Source of the DNA: Candidatus Altimarinota bacterium
GTDB taxonomy: Bacteria; Patescibacteriota; Gracilibacteria; BD1-5; UBA6164
Assembly (NCBI GenBank): GCA_024710565.1
Contig: JANJUN010000024.1
Coordinates: 1 to 43,615 of the forward strand
Length of the DNA: 43,615 nucleotides
Reading direction: 5' to 3'
Below the pieces are notes generated by a model, which was given only the letters and a program-made list of their open reading frames with translations, ran no database searches and was not told where the DNA came from. This document shows, in pieces, positions 1 to 8,306 of this stretch. The translations under genes were made by a program, and so were the position numbers. Within the stretch, counting starts at the first letter, position 1; each line of letters begins with the position of its first letter.

Positions 1-35
1 ACATACATATTATACATAAATATATAAATGTCAAA

Positions 36-59
36 ATAAAAAGAAGCCTTAGCTTCCTT
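36..59 (-). terminator. Rho-independent terminator of the first gene
   Basis: On the minus strand the stem GGAAGC/GCTTC with loop TAAG is followed by a T-rich run. The stop codon of the upstream gene (49-51) lies inside the hairpin. Confidence 0.7.
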
Positions 60-513
60 TACGTTTTTCATTTCTTTTGAGAAGAGAGAAAACTCATTTT
101 CTATACCTATACAATATTTCCCCTAATGTTTGAATTTTAAATTCTTCATCAAAATCTTGCACACATATTTTATCAACATAATCAAGTGTCTCCACTACCA
201 CTAGGGCTTCATCAAACATTTTACCATAAACATGCGCTACCTGAGAAAAAGGATTTCCTGATGGAATATTTGGAGGAATAGATGACATATAATCTTGTAC
301 TCATAAATTGATAATCGTTTCTACTAGCGCAACGATTTTTTCCCTAAAATCAATTCACGTATCTTCACTCTCTTCATTTCCTTTTGGAGTAAATAAAACG
401 ACCTTATCTCCATATACCCCCTGATCAATATCTAGAATGACTTGTTCATCTATCGTACTTCCTTTCCTTTTTCAAGATTTTGGAAATCTTCATACTCATA
501 TTACGTTTCCCAT
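49..513 (-). CDS. Hypothetical protein, 154 aa
   Basis: I do not recognise this family. The frame runs 154 codons from ATG at 513 to TAA at 49-51 and needs six in-frame TGA codons read as glycine. The N-terminal third is rich in Gly and Lys followed by a strand-like stretch (VILDIDQGVYGDKVVLF). The rest is acidic and mostly helical in character, with a basic C-terminal tail (LLKRNEKRKGS). No signal peptide or membrane segment is visible. A strong promoter (TATAAT at 540-545, TTGACA at 562-567) would start transcription about 20 nt before this ATG, which supports the chosen start although the frame stays open upstream. It is divergent from the nucleotidyltransferase gene. Confidence 0.8.
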
Positions 514-539
514 GAAAAATAAATAAAAAATAAGAGCGA

Positions 540-567
540 ATTATAAAAATAATCTAAAAAATGTCAA
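540..567 (-). promoter_or_regulatory. Promoter of the 154-aa gene
   Basis: Minus-strand TTGACA (562-567) and TATAAT (540-545), both perfect consensus, 16 bp apart. Confidence 0.8.
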
Positions 568-580
568 AGAGAAAATTCCT

Positions 581-608
581 TTGATTTTTCTCAAAATAAA
601 ATTATAGT
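581..608 (+). promoter_or_regulatory. Promoter of the nucleotidyltransferase gene
   Basis: TTGATT (581-586) and TATAGT (603-608), 16 bp apart, about 30 bp ahead of the ATG at 638. The promoter lies back to back with the minus-strand promoter at 540-567. Confidence 0.65.
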
Positions 609-637
609 GAAATAAATATTTTTTAATCCCTATTTTT

Positions 638-1819
638 ATGAAGGCTATAATACTCGCTGCCTGAGAAGGAACTCGCCTCAGACCATTTTCAAATACCAAA
701 CCAAAACCTATGATAAAGATATTTGGAAAACCTATTTTAGAGCACAATATAGAAAAAATCGTTTCATATGTAGATGAAATTATTATTATTGTAAAATACA
801 AAAAAGAAGTCATAGAAAGCTATTTTAAAAATGAATATATGGGGGTGAAAATTAGCTATATTGAACAAAGCAATGAAAAAGGAACCTGAGCTGCTATCAG
901 AGGAGTATCGCTGTGAAAAACTGATATTTTACTCCTCAATGGAGACTCTATTTTTGAACAAAAAGATTTTGATAAAATTATTCACTTTTCATGATATGGT
1001 GCTCTGGTTAAAAAAGTATCTGACCCAAGTAAATATGGGATTTTCAAACAAGATGAAAATGGCATTGCCCAAGAAATCATCGAAAAACCAGAAACTTTTG
1101 TCTGAGATTTAGCCAATCTATGAGTATATAAATTCAATGAAGAAATTATTGAGATATCAAAAAATATTCCCCTTTCAAAAAGAGGAGAATATGAAATCAC
1201 CGATAGTATCAATGCCTTTATAAAAAAGCATCCATTTCATCTATTTCCTATAGATGGTGATTTTATTGATGTTGGATACCCTTGGGATATATTAGAAGCA
1301 AATGCAAGCTTTTTAAATGCTCTTACAAAAACCTCTGTTGCCTGAGAAATAGAAGAATGAGTAACGATAAAAGGAAAAGTTATTTTAGAAGATTGAGCTA
1401 TCCTGAAAGCAGGAACCTATATCGAAGGAAATGTTTATATTGGAAAAAATAGTTCGATTGGTCCAAATGCGTATCTGAGGGGTTCAACTGTTATTGGTGA
1501 AAATTGTCATATTTGAGCTTCAGTAGAAATAAAAAATTCCTCTCTTTGAGATCACACCAATGTCGCACACCTGAGCTATATTTGAGACAGTATTATCGGA
1601 AATCATGTGAATATCGGAGGAGGAATGATTACGGCCAATTTAAGACACGACAAATGAGATATAAAAGTAATGGTAAAATGAGAACTTATCAATACAAAAC
1701 GCCATAAACTCTGAGTGATTATTGGAGACAATACTAAAACAGGAATAAAAACTATGACCTATCCAGGAAGAGTCATAGAAAGCGATAGCTTTACCATGCC
1801 CTGAGAAATAGTAAAATAA
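638..1819 (+). CDS. GlmU-like bifunctional sugar-1-phosphate nucleotidyltransferase, 393 aa
   Basis: The protein begins MKAIILAAGEGTRLRPFS, the nucleotide-binding signature of NTP-transferases, with the basic KPKPM segment next. LLNGDSIFE supplies the metal-binding Asp of the catalytic loop. From about residue 240 it changes to a left-handed beta-helix hexapeptide repeat domain (VTIKGKVILEDGAILKAG and following) ending in VNIGGGMITANLRHD, typical of GlmU-type acetyltransferase regions. The likely role is making a UDP- or dTDP-activated sugar for envelope polymers. Length fits archaeal/bacterial GlmU-like two-domain enzymes but is shorter than E. coli GlmU. Several signature glycines, including AAGEGTR and NIGGG, are written TGA. 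The exact substrate cannot be decided. It is a single-gene unit with its own promoter and terminator. Confidence 0.93.
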
Positions 1820-1850
1820 AAGCATCTCTCAAAAGATGCTTTTATTTTAC
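1818..1850 (+). terminator. Terminator of the nucleotidyltransferase gene
   Basis: Perfect 10-bp stem AAAAGCATCT/AGATGCTTTT with a 6-nt loop and a T-rich tail. It starts within the stop codon. Confidence 0.85.
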
Positions 1851-1852
1851 TA

Positions 1853-1967
1853 TTCAAATGGAGCCATTAACGGGAATTGACGCCCTCCCGGGTCAGTCAT
1901 CCGTTTTGAAAGCTCTTATTCATCGCTCTCAAATTTTTGCAAAAGCAAAAACCCTCCATTCAATTCC
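1853..1967 (-). repeat. tRNA-tail element 1 (downstream of tRNA-Thr)
   Basis: Read on the minus strand, the element starts with GGAATTGAATGGAGG (1967-1953). A small hairpin TTTTTGC/GCAAAAA follows, then a 9-bp stem UUUGAGAGC/GCUUUCAAA closing the loop GATGAATAAGA (1914-1924), then ACGGATG..GACCCG. It ends in a 28-bp exact copy (1853-1880) of the 3' end of the neighbouring tRNA-Thr and its flank (2014-2041), including the encoded CCA. The stem contains a G-U pair only if the minus strand is the RNA, the same strand as the tRNA. No ORF is present. It is homologous to the element at 42750-42860 and shares the hairpin with 26109-26281. Function is unknown. Confidence 0.75.
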
Positions 1968-1977
1968 TAAGTATGTA

Positions 1978-2010
1978 TTAAAAAAGTCTCCTTTTTGAGG
2001 AAACTTTTTT
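1978..2010 (-). terminator. Terminator after tRNA-Thr
   Basis: Stem AAAAAGTTTCC/GGAGACTTTTT on the minus strand, with one mismatch and a T-run. It lies between the tRNA and tail element 1. Confidence 0.75.
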
Positions 2011-2019
2011 CTTTTCAAA

Positions 2020-2095
2020 TGGAGCCATTAACGGGAATTGAACCCGTGACCTCTCCCTTACCATGGGAACGCTCTACCAACTGAGCTATAATGGC
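2020..2095 (-). tRNA. tRNA-Thr (anticodon GGT)
   Basis: 76 nt. The acceptor stem GCCATTA/TAATGGC, the anticodon loop ATGGTAA and a T-arm with TTCAATTC are all present. The discriminator is T and CCA is encoded. A TATAAT-like -10 follows the rpmA terminator about 15 bp upstream of the gene, so the tRNA may have its own promoter. Confidence 0.93.
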
Positions 2096-2120
2096 AGTGG
2101 AAGAATTATATAGAAACTCA

Positions 2121-2150
2121 AAAAAAATCAAGCAAAAGCTTGATTTTTTT
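2121..2150 (-). terminator. Terminator of rpmA
   Basis: Perfect 13-bp stem AAAAAAATCAAGC/GCTTGATTTTTTT with an AAAA/TTTT loop, directly after the rpmA stop codon. Confidence 0.88.
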
Positions 2151-2151
2151 A

Positions 2152-2424
2152 TTATTTTACTGAAACATAAACATCTCTATACACTCTTCCATCAAATCTT
2201 ACTCTTCTTTTTTCGCTAAATGAAACCACTCCGTCTCTATTTGCATAAAGAGTAAAATCTTTTCCTTGTGAAACACCTTCACTTGGCCAGAATTTATTTC
2301 CTTTTTGTCTTACGATAATACTTCCAGTTCTTGCTTCGAGTCCTCCAAAAATTTTTACTCAGAGTCTCTTGGCATTGGAATCACGACCATTAGCCGTTGA
2401 TCATTGAGCTTTCTTGTGAGCCAT
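2152..2424 (-). CDS. rpmA: Ribosomal protein bL27
   Basis: 90 aa, starting [20 protein letters not shown], the conserved L27 N-terminus that reaches toward the peptidyl transferase centre. [12 protein letters not shown] and GKDFTLYA also match the family. There is no cleavable N-terminal extension of the Firmicutes type, so the mature N-terminus is encoded directly. Two glycines are written TGA (QG and LGV). In most bacteria rpmA follows rplU; here no rplU is seen and the gene sits last after rpsG, 35 bp downstream. Confidence 0.97.
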
Positions 2425-2458
2425 ATTTTAATATTTTAAGAATTAAATTTAGAAAAAA

Positions 2459-2896
<438 letters not shown>

Positions 2897-3009
2897 AGTT
2901 TTTTATAAATAATAAAGTAAATTTTCACCAAAAGAGGATAAAAAGTAACTTTGTAAAATAAAAATTCTACTGTTTGCTTTTCTCTTTTTTGATTACTCTT
3001 TATATAATA

Positions 3010-3077
3010 GAGAATTAAGAATTTTAAATTTTTAGAAACAAAAGATTTTTTAAAAATCTAAAATTCTACTTAATTCT
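3010..3077 (-). promoter_or_regulatory. Hairpin in the rpsL-rpsG intergenic region
   Basis: Inverted repeat with arms 3010-3035 and 3057-3077; AGAATTAAG pairs at the base and AATTTTAGA further in, with a 3-nt bulge. In E. coli S7 represses its operon by binding the rpsL-rpsG intergenic RNA. A comparable role here is inference from position and structure only. Confidence 0.45.
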
Positions 3078-3078
3078 T

Positions 3079-3501
3079 TTATTTCTTTGGTCTTTTTGCA
3101 CCGTATTGACTTCTTGCTTGTTTTCTGTTTTTTACTCCTTCCGTATCAAGAACTCATCTTACGATATGATATCTTACTCAAGGAAGATCTTTTACTCTTC
3201 ATCCTCTAATAGCAACTACAGAGTGTTCTTGAAGGTTGTGCCCTTCTCATCCGATATAAGCATTTACTTCATACCCATTGGTAAGTCTTACTTTTGCTAC
3301 TTTTCTCAGAGCTGAGTTTGGTTTTTTAGGAGTCATAGTAGTAACTTTTGTACAAACTCATCTTTTTTGTGGAGCTCATTTTGGTAGTTCAAATTGTTTG
3401 TTCCCCTTAATTGAGTTTCTTATAACTTGTAAAGCAGGAGATTTTGATTTTCTCAATTTATCTCTTCTACTTTTCTTTACTAATTGATTTATAGTAGTCA
3501 T
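3079..3501 (-). CDS. rpsL: Ribosomal protein uS12
   Basis: 140 aa. It begins [13 protein letters not shown] and contains [22 protein letters not shown], the decoding-centre loop around the streptomycin-resistance lysine, then [25 protein letters not shown], the second decoding loop. Six glycines are TGA, several in these invariant loops, which is strong evidence for the code. The promoter at 3533-3560 lies just upstream, so rpsL-rpsG(-rpmA) probably forms its own unit behind rpsI. Confidence 0.98.
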
Positions 3502-3532
3502 TTTTAGTAATTTATAGATTTAAAACGACAAA

Positions 3533-3560
3533 ATTTTATTAAAAAATAAGTATTTGTCAA
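3533..3560 (-). promoter_or_regulatory. Promoter of rpsL
   Basis: TTGACA (3555-3560) and TAAAAT (3533-3538) on the minus strand, 16 bp apart. Confidence 0.75.
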
Positions 3561-3595
3561 ATATATAGTACCTTTCTTGAAAAGTAAAGAAAAAA

Positions 3596-3988
3596 CTATC
3601 TTTTTGACCAAGATGGAGATTTTCTCGCTTTTTTCTTTCCTGGTTTTTTTCTTTCAACCTTTCTTGCATCTCTTGTTAATAAAGAAGCTGCTTTCAAGAT
3701 TTTTCTATTTGCTTCGTCTTTTTCAGATAAAGCTCTTGCAAGAGAGTGTCTAATAGCTTGTACTTGTGCAGAAATTCACCCTCCTTGTACTTTTACTTCA
3801 AAGTACACTTTGTCTTTTAAAGACGTAAGTTTAATTGGTAAAAATGCTACATCAAATAAGTCTTGTCTTGTGATATATACAGAAATATCTTTTCCATTTA
3901 TTGTATTTACACCACTCCCTTCGAATAATCTTACTTGTGCTGAAGCTGTTTTTCTTCTTCCAATTGCATGAATATATTTATTAGCCAT
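3596..3988 (-). CDS. rpsI: Ribosomal protein uS9
   Basis: 130 aa with the family start [21 protein letters not shown]. It ends in the invariant SKR, whose last arginine contacts P-site tRNA. The [18 protein letters not shown] motif contains one TGA glycine (GG). Stop is TAG. It follows rplM by 55 bp, the usual rplM-rpsI pair. Confidence 0.98.
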
Positions 3989-4043
3989 AATTTAAAAATA
4001 ATTATATTTTATTTTAAGTATCCCGGTTAGGGGTAGGTATCCT

Positions 4044-4478
4044 TTAGGATAAAGTTATTGTTTCTGGTTGTTGAGCTTTAAAACCATGTTCACTTCCAAC
4101 TACTAGCTTTAATCTTGCTAACATATTTTTTCTTAATTTATTTTTTGGGAGCATTCCAGATACAGCTTTTTTAAGTGCTTCACTTGGTTTTTTATCAAGT
4201 AATTTTCCAAGAGAAATTTGTCTAATTCCCCCTAAAAATCCAGTATGTCTGTAATAAATTTTATCTTCAATTTTGTTTCCAGTCACAGCTATTTTTTCTG
4301 AATTGATTACTACGATGTAGTCTCAATTATCAACATGAGGAGCATATGATACTTTATTTTTTCCTTTTAATATTGTAGCAATTTGAGTTGAAAGTCTCCC
4401 TAATGTTTGACCTTCAGCATCAACTACATACCATTTTCTAGCATCATTTCCTAATTGTTTTGGCATTAATGTTTTCAT
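4044..4478 (-). CDS. rplM: Ribosomal protein uL13
   Basis: 144 aa. [19 protein letters not shown] near the N-terminus and [12 protein letters not shown] in the middle are L13 hallmarks. One glycine (DNGDYIVV) is TGA. The ATG at 4478 was chosen over the internal ATG five codons later because the family usually carries a few residues before the conserved W-Y. It starts 21 bp after rplQ ends, continuing the alpha operon into rplM-rpsI. Confidence 0.97.
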
Positions 4479-4498
4479 AATATGCGGTTAAATAATAA

Positions 4499-4861
4499 CT
4501 AAAGTAATTCAAGTAATACTAATTTAGCATTATCTCAATCCCTATATTTTATAGGAGTAACTCTTGTAAATCAAGAAGTTCTGTTTCATTTAAATTTTGG
4601 GGCTACATTTTTGAATAATTCTAAAGAAGATTCTTTAGTAAATAAGTATTGCATTACATATCTAATAGCATTCATTTCATCTTTTGTATTTACTACATTG
4701 ATGAGGTTGTCTATCATAGGTACTATAAATGCTGCTTTTTTAGGAGTAGTTTTAATAGCTTTATGTAAAAACAAATTTGTTAAAAGATTTCTTTCCATAG
4801 CTTTCCTATGTTGGAATGTTTTTCAGTTAAACTTTAAGTTTTTCCTTACTCTATGTCTCAT
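4499..4861 (-). CDS. rplQ: Ribosomal protein bL17
   Basis: 120 aa. It opens MRHRVRKNLKFNGKTFQHRKAM, the L17 signature, and ends in a beta-hairpin region with R-V-T-P-I-K-Y-R-D-G-D, typical of the C-terminus. Four glycines are TGA, including the first conserved one (FNGKT). Stop is TAG. It follows rpoA with a 51-bp gap. Confidence 0.97.
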
Positions 4862-4912
4862 AATATAAAATTATAAATTATAAATTTTCGTTAAAATTTT
4901 ATTAACTTCCTT

Positions 4913-5893
4913 TTAATCATCTCAAAGAAGTTTTAAACCTCTTTCTCAAAGTGCTTCTCTTATTTCTGTCATAGCTTTTTTACCAAACCCTTTTATGCTT
5001 GAAAGTTTTGTTTCTGTACATTTAATAAGTTGTTCAATAGAAAGGATATTTCCGTTAATAAGTGCATTGAGTGTTCTTGGTGAAAGTCCCATAATCTCAA
5101 TTGGAGTATATGTTTCTTTTTCCAATTCTTCTTTAATTTCTTCTTTTTCTTTTTGAAGTAAATCTGCAACATTTGAAATAAAGTGACCTTCTACTTGAAG
5201 AGATTCTTCATTAAATATTGAAAAATATGACGATAACATATTTGAAGAAAATTTTAATGCGTCTACAGGTGAAATCACTCCATTGGTAGCGATAAGCATC
5301 TCAAGTGCATCTAAATTCGTAATATCTCCAAATCTCGTATCATTTACTTCATATTTTACATTTACTACAGGTGAAAAGTTTGCATCAACCAGTAACACAT
5401 TTACATCGTCTTCTCTTTTTTTCAAATCCTCTATACTGAGATATCAAACTGATTTTTCTACTCTAATTTCGATTTCTAAAGATAATCCATCTTTATCAAT
5501 TTCAGTAATATAGAGATCTTTATTTAATATTTCAATTCCAGCTGAAGCTTTTATATCAGAAGCAAGAACTTTTCCAGCTTTATTTTTTGATAATTTAATC
5601 CATTCAATATCTGGAGTTTTCTTATCAATAATCAATCCTTTTAAGTTCAGCATAATATCTAATACAGAATCTTTCACTCCTGGAAGAGTTGAATATTCAT
5701 GACTTACACCCGTTACCTTAATTCCAGTTACTTTTGCTCCTGGAATAGAAGATAAAAGTACTCTTCTTAAAGAGTTTCATAAAGTTACTCAATATCATTT
5801 TGGTAAAGGTCCTAATGCAAATTTAGAAACATTTACTTCTAAATCTTGTTGAGAAATTTTTGGAACTCAAATTACATTGTGTATAATATGCAT
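4913..5893 (-). CDS. rpoA: RNA polymerase alpha subunit
   Basis: 326 aa. The N-terminal dimerisation domain shows [28 protein letters not shown]. The C-terminal domain has LSPRTLNALINGNILSIEQL and IKGFGKKAMTEIREAL, helix-hairpin-helix elements that bind UP-element DNA and activators. About seven glycines are TGA. A functional alpha-CTD fits the A/T-rich tracts upstream of the rRNA promoters in this window. It lies between rpsD and rplQ as in most bacteria. Confidence 0.98.
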
Positions 5894-5935
5894 TTTTAGT
5901 AAAATTATGAAATAACAAATAGAAAACAAAAAATA

Positions 5936-6559
5936 CTATTTTGAGTAGAACTCAATAATTTTTTGAATATCAATTACCTGATCAAAATCTTCATTTTCTG
6001 GTAATGCTTTTATTGTTATTTTAATATTTTTTGGATCAACTTCGATCCATTTTGTTTTACTAACTGCTCCTTTATTTTCTTTAGAAAACTCAGCAAGTTC
6101 TTCAATAAGAGATTTGTATAAAGGACTTTCTTTAAATTTATCTCTTAATTCAATCACATCTCCGATTTTTACTAAAATTGATGGAACGTCAATATTTACT
6201 CCGTTTAATTTAAAATGAGCATGTGAAACAAATTGTCTTGATTGCATTCTTGTTCTTGCAAAATTTGCTCTGAAAAGAACGTTATCAATTCTCAGTTCTA
6301 ACATTCTGAGCATTTTATCTCAAGTAGTTCCTGGAGTTTTAGATTTTACGGCTTTTGCGTAATAGGCAGCAAATTGTTTTTCTGACAATCCAAACATTCT
6401 TTTTGCCATTTGTTTTTTTCTTAATTGTCATCCAAACTCAGAAGTTTTTCTTGATTTTAGAAGCGCTCTTTTTGATTGACTTAAGTCATATTTTTCCGTA
6501 CCAAAAAGATTGATCCCTTCTCTTCTACATAATTTTTTCTTTGGTCAAGTATATCTCAT
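5936..6559 (-). CDS. rpsD: Ribosomal protein uS4
   Basis: 207 aa. It starts MRYTGPKKKLCRREGINLFG and carries the S4 RNA-binding core (MLRMLELRIDNVLFRANFARTRMQSRQFVSHAHFKLNG). No CXXC zinc knuckle is seen; a single Cys remains near the N-terminus. Three glycines are TGA. Stop is TAG. In the alpha operon it often acts as the translational repressor; no specific target was identified here. Confidence 0.98.
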
Positions 6560-6606
6560 AAACCTTGATTTATTAAATACTAAAAATTAAAATATTTTTG
6601 AAACTA

Positions 6607-6999
6607 TTATAAGCTTCTTGTTTTTTTCTTTCTACATCAGTTGTGTGGAACTGGAGTTATATCAAATATTCCTCTCAATTCTAATCCTCCTGAAATAAGT
6701 CCTCTAATAGCTTGTTCTCTTCCTACTCAGATCCCTTTAACATATACGTCAACGGTTTCTAAATTATGTAAAGTTTTTGCTTTACTTGCAGCTTGTTCAA
6801 CAGCCATTTGTGCAGCATATGGAGTTGCCTCTCTTGCTCATTTAAATCCAGCTGTTCCTCATGATGCCCAAGTTAATACATTTCCTTTTTCATCAGTAAT
6901 TGAAACAATAGTGTTATTAAATGAAGCCATAATATGAGCTTGTCATAGTTGTACTATTTTTTTCGTCTTTTTTGACTTTTTAACGGTAGTTTTAACCAT
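6607..6999 (-). CDS. rpsK: Ribosomal protein uS11
   Basis: 130 aa. AHIMASFNNTIVSITD and GKGIGVGREQAIRGL-like segments identify S11, ending with the conserved DITPVPHNGCRKKKTRSL. Five glycines are TGA, including the one in PHNGCR, invariant across life. It sits 31 bp after rpsM and 48 bp before rpsD. Confidence 0.98.
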
Positions 7000-7029
7000 A
7001 AATCTACTTTATATTAAAATATTAAAATA

Positions 7030-7395
7030 CTATTTTTTCTTGTTAGCAATAGCAACAGATTTACCTTTTCTTGTTCTAGAGTTCGTTTTTGTATTTTGAC
7101 CTCTCACAGGAAGTCTTTTCTTGTGTCTTTGACCTCTATAACAATTGATTTCTTGTAGTCTTTTAATATTTCCAGCTACAAGTCTTCTCAAATCTCATTC
7201 AACAAGAAAATTTTTGATTTCCTCTCTTATTACATCGAGTTCATCTTCGCTAAGCGTTTCAATTTTTCTTGTTTTTTCTATTCAAACTTTTTCTAAAATA
7301 ACATTAGACATTGGTCTACCAATACCATAAATATATGTCAAAGCTATTTCTACATGTTTACCATTTGGTAAATTTACTCAAGCAATTCTTGCCAT
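7030..7395 (-). CDS. rpsM: Ribosomal protein uS13
   Basis: 121 aa. It starts [26 protein letters not shown] and has the C-terminal [27 protein letters not shown] motif that contacts tRNA and the 30S head. Three glycines are TGA, including the first invariant one (RIAGV). Stop is TAG. Confidence 0.98.
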
Positions 7396-7419
7396 AAAAA
7401 AACTAAATTATAAATTAAA

Positions 7420-7533
7420 TTAACCTTGTCTTTGTTTATGTTTTGGGTTTTCACATATTACCCTAACAATTCATTTTCTTTTAATTACTTTACATTTATC
7501 GCAAATTTTCTTAACAGAAGCAGATACTTTCAT
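7420..7533 (-). CDS. rpmJ: Ribosomal protein bL36
   Basis: 37 aa, MKVSASVKKICDKCKVIKRK followed by GIVRVICENPKHKQRQG. The zinc-binding C-x2-C...C...H pattern is complete. The single glycine between the two halves is TGA; the final one is GGT. It is placed between infA and rpsM as in most bacteria. Confidence 0.97.
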
Positions 7534-7559
7534 AAGATATTAAAAATAAGTAATAAATA

Positions 7560-7790
7560 TTATTTTTTTCTAAAGATAATCCTTCATTTACTCAAATCAT
7601 AAGGACTAAGTTCAAGAAGTACTTTATCTCACTCTATAAGCTTAATAAAATTAATTCTCATCTTTCAACTGAGATATCACTTTATGATTTCTCATCAAAA
7701 TTCCTCTGGTAATTGAACATCAAATACCAGATTCGGGAGTGCCTTTACAATAGTTCACTCAACCTCGATCTTTTCTTCCTTATTGGACAT
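7560..7790 (-). CDS. infA: Translation initiation factor IF-1
   Basis: 76 aa, an OB-fold S1-like protein that occupies the ribosomal A site during initiation. VEGTIVKALPNLVFDVQLPE, SGKMRINFIKLIEGDKVLLEL and the C-terminal SPYDLSKGRIIFRKK match IF-1 in order and length. All seven glycines are written TGA, an extreme case for a conserved essential gene. It heads the infA-rpmJ-rpsM-rpsK-rpsD-rpoA-rplQ series. Confidence 0.97.
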
Positions 7791-7888
7791 AATAATTTCA
7801 GGCTTTTAAAAATAATAGCCATGAGAGTCTATACAAAAAAAACAAAAAAGCAAATCTTTTTTTACTTTTTTGTTTTTTGTTTATTATA

Positions 7889-8284
7889 CTATGTTAAACT
7901 CTGATTTTTTTTATTTCTTTGTTCTATCACCGCCCTGATTTCTGTCAAAATATTTGGATGTGTTTTTCCTAATTGTTCGATAGAAAACGCGAGTAATACT
8001 ACCAATGTAGTATCTTCTACTGCTTTCACCGAGGCAGATCTAAGTTTTGGCTCAGTAAAAATTGACATTTCTCCAACAAACTCACCTGGTTTTATAAATC
8101 ATAGGATTTTCTCCCCATCACATACCTCGAGTTTTCCAGAAGTAACGATATACATACTCGTTGACTCATCTCATTTATGAAATAAGATTTCTCCTGATCT
8201 TACCCTTCTTTCCTGACAAAACATTTTCAAGGTATTAAGATCTTGTGAATTTAAAGAAGAAAATAATTCAACTCCTTCTAACAT
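7889..8284 (-). CDS. Cyclic nucleotide-binding domain protein, 131 aa
   Basis: A single cNMP-binding (cupin-like) domain: ELFSSLNSQDLNTL, then GEILFHKGDESTSMYIVTSGKLEV, and the phosphate-binding cassette region GEFVGEMSIFTEPKLRSASVKA. The usual R-S-A/T-A arginine in the cassette is present (RSASV). There is no DNA-binding helix-turn-helix, so this is a stand-alone sensor or regulatory subunit, not a Crp-type transcription factor. Which ligand it binds cannot be told. It starts 23 bp after infB ends and is probably cotranscribed with it. Stop is TAG. Confidence 0.9.
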
Positions 8285-8306
8285 AGAATAATGTATTAAT
8301 AATAAA

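Noticed and set aside
638-1819. TGA as tryptophan (mycoplasma code)
   Set aside because: TGA positions align with invariant glycines, and Trp positions use TGG.
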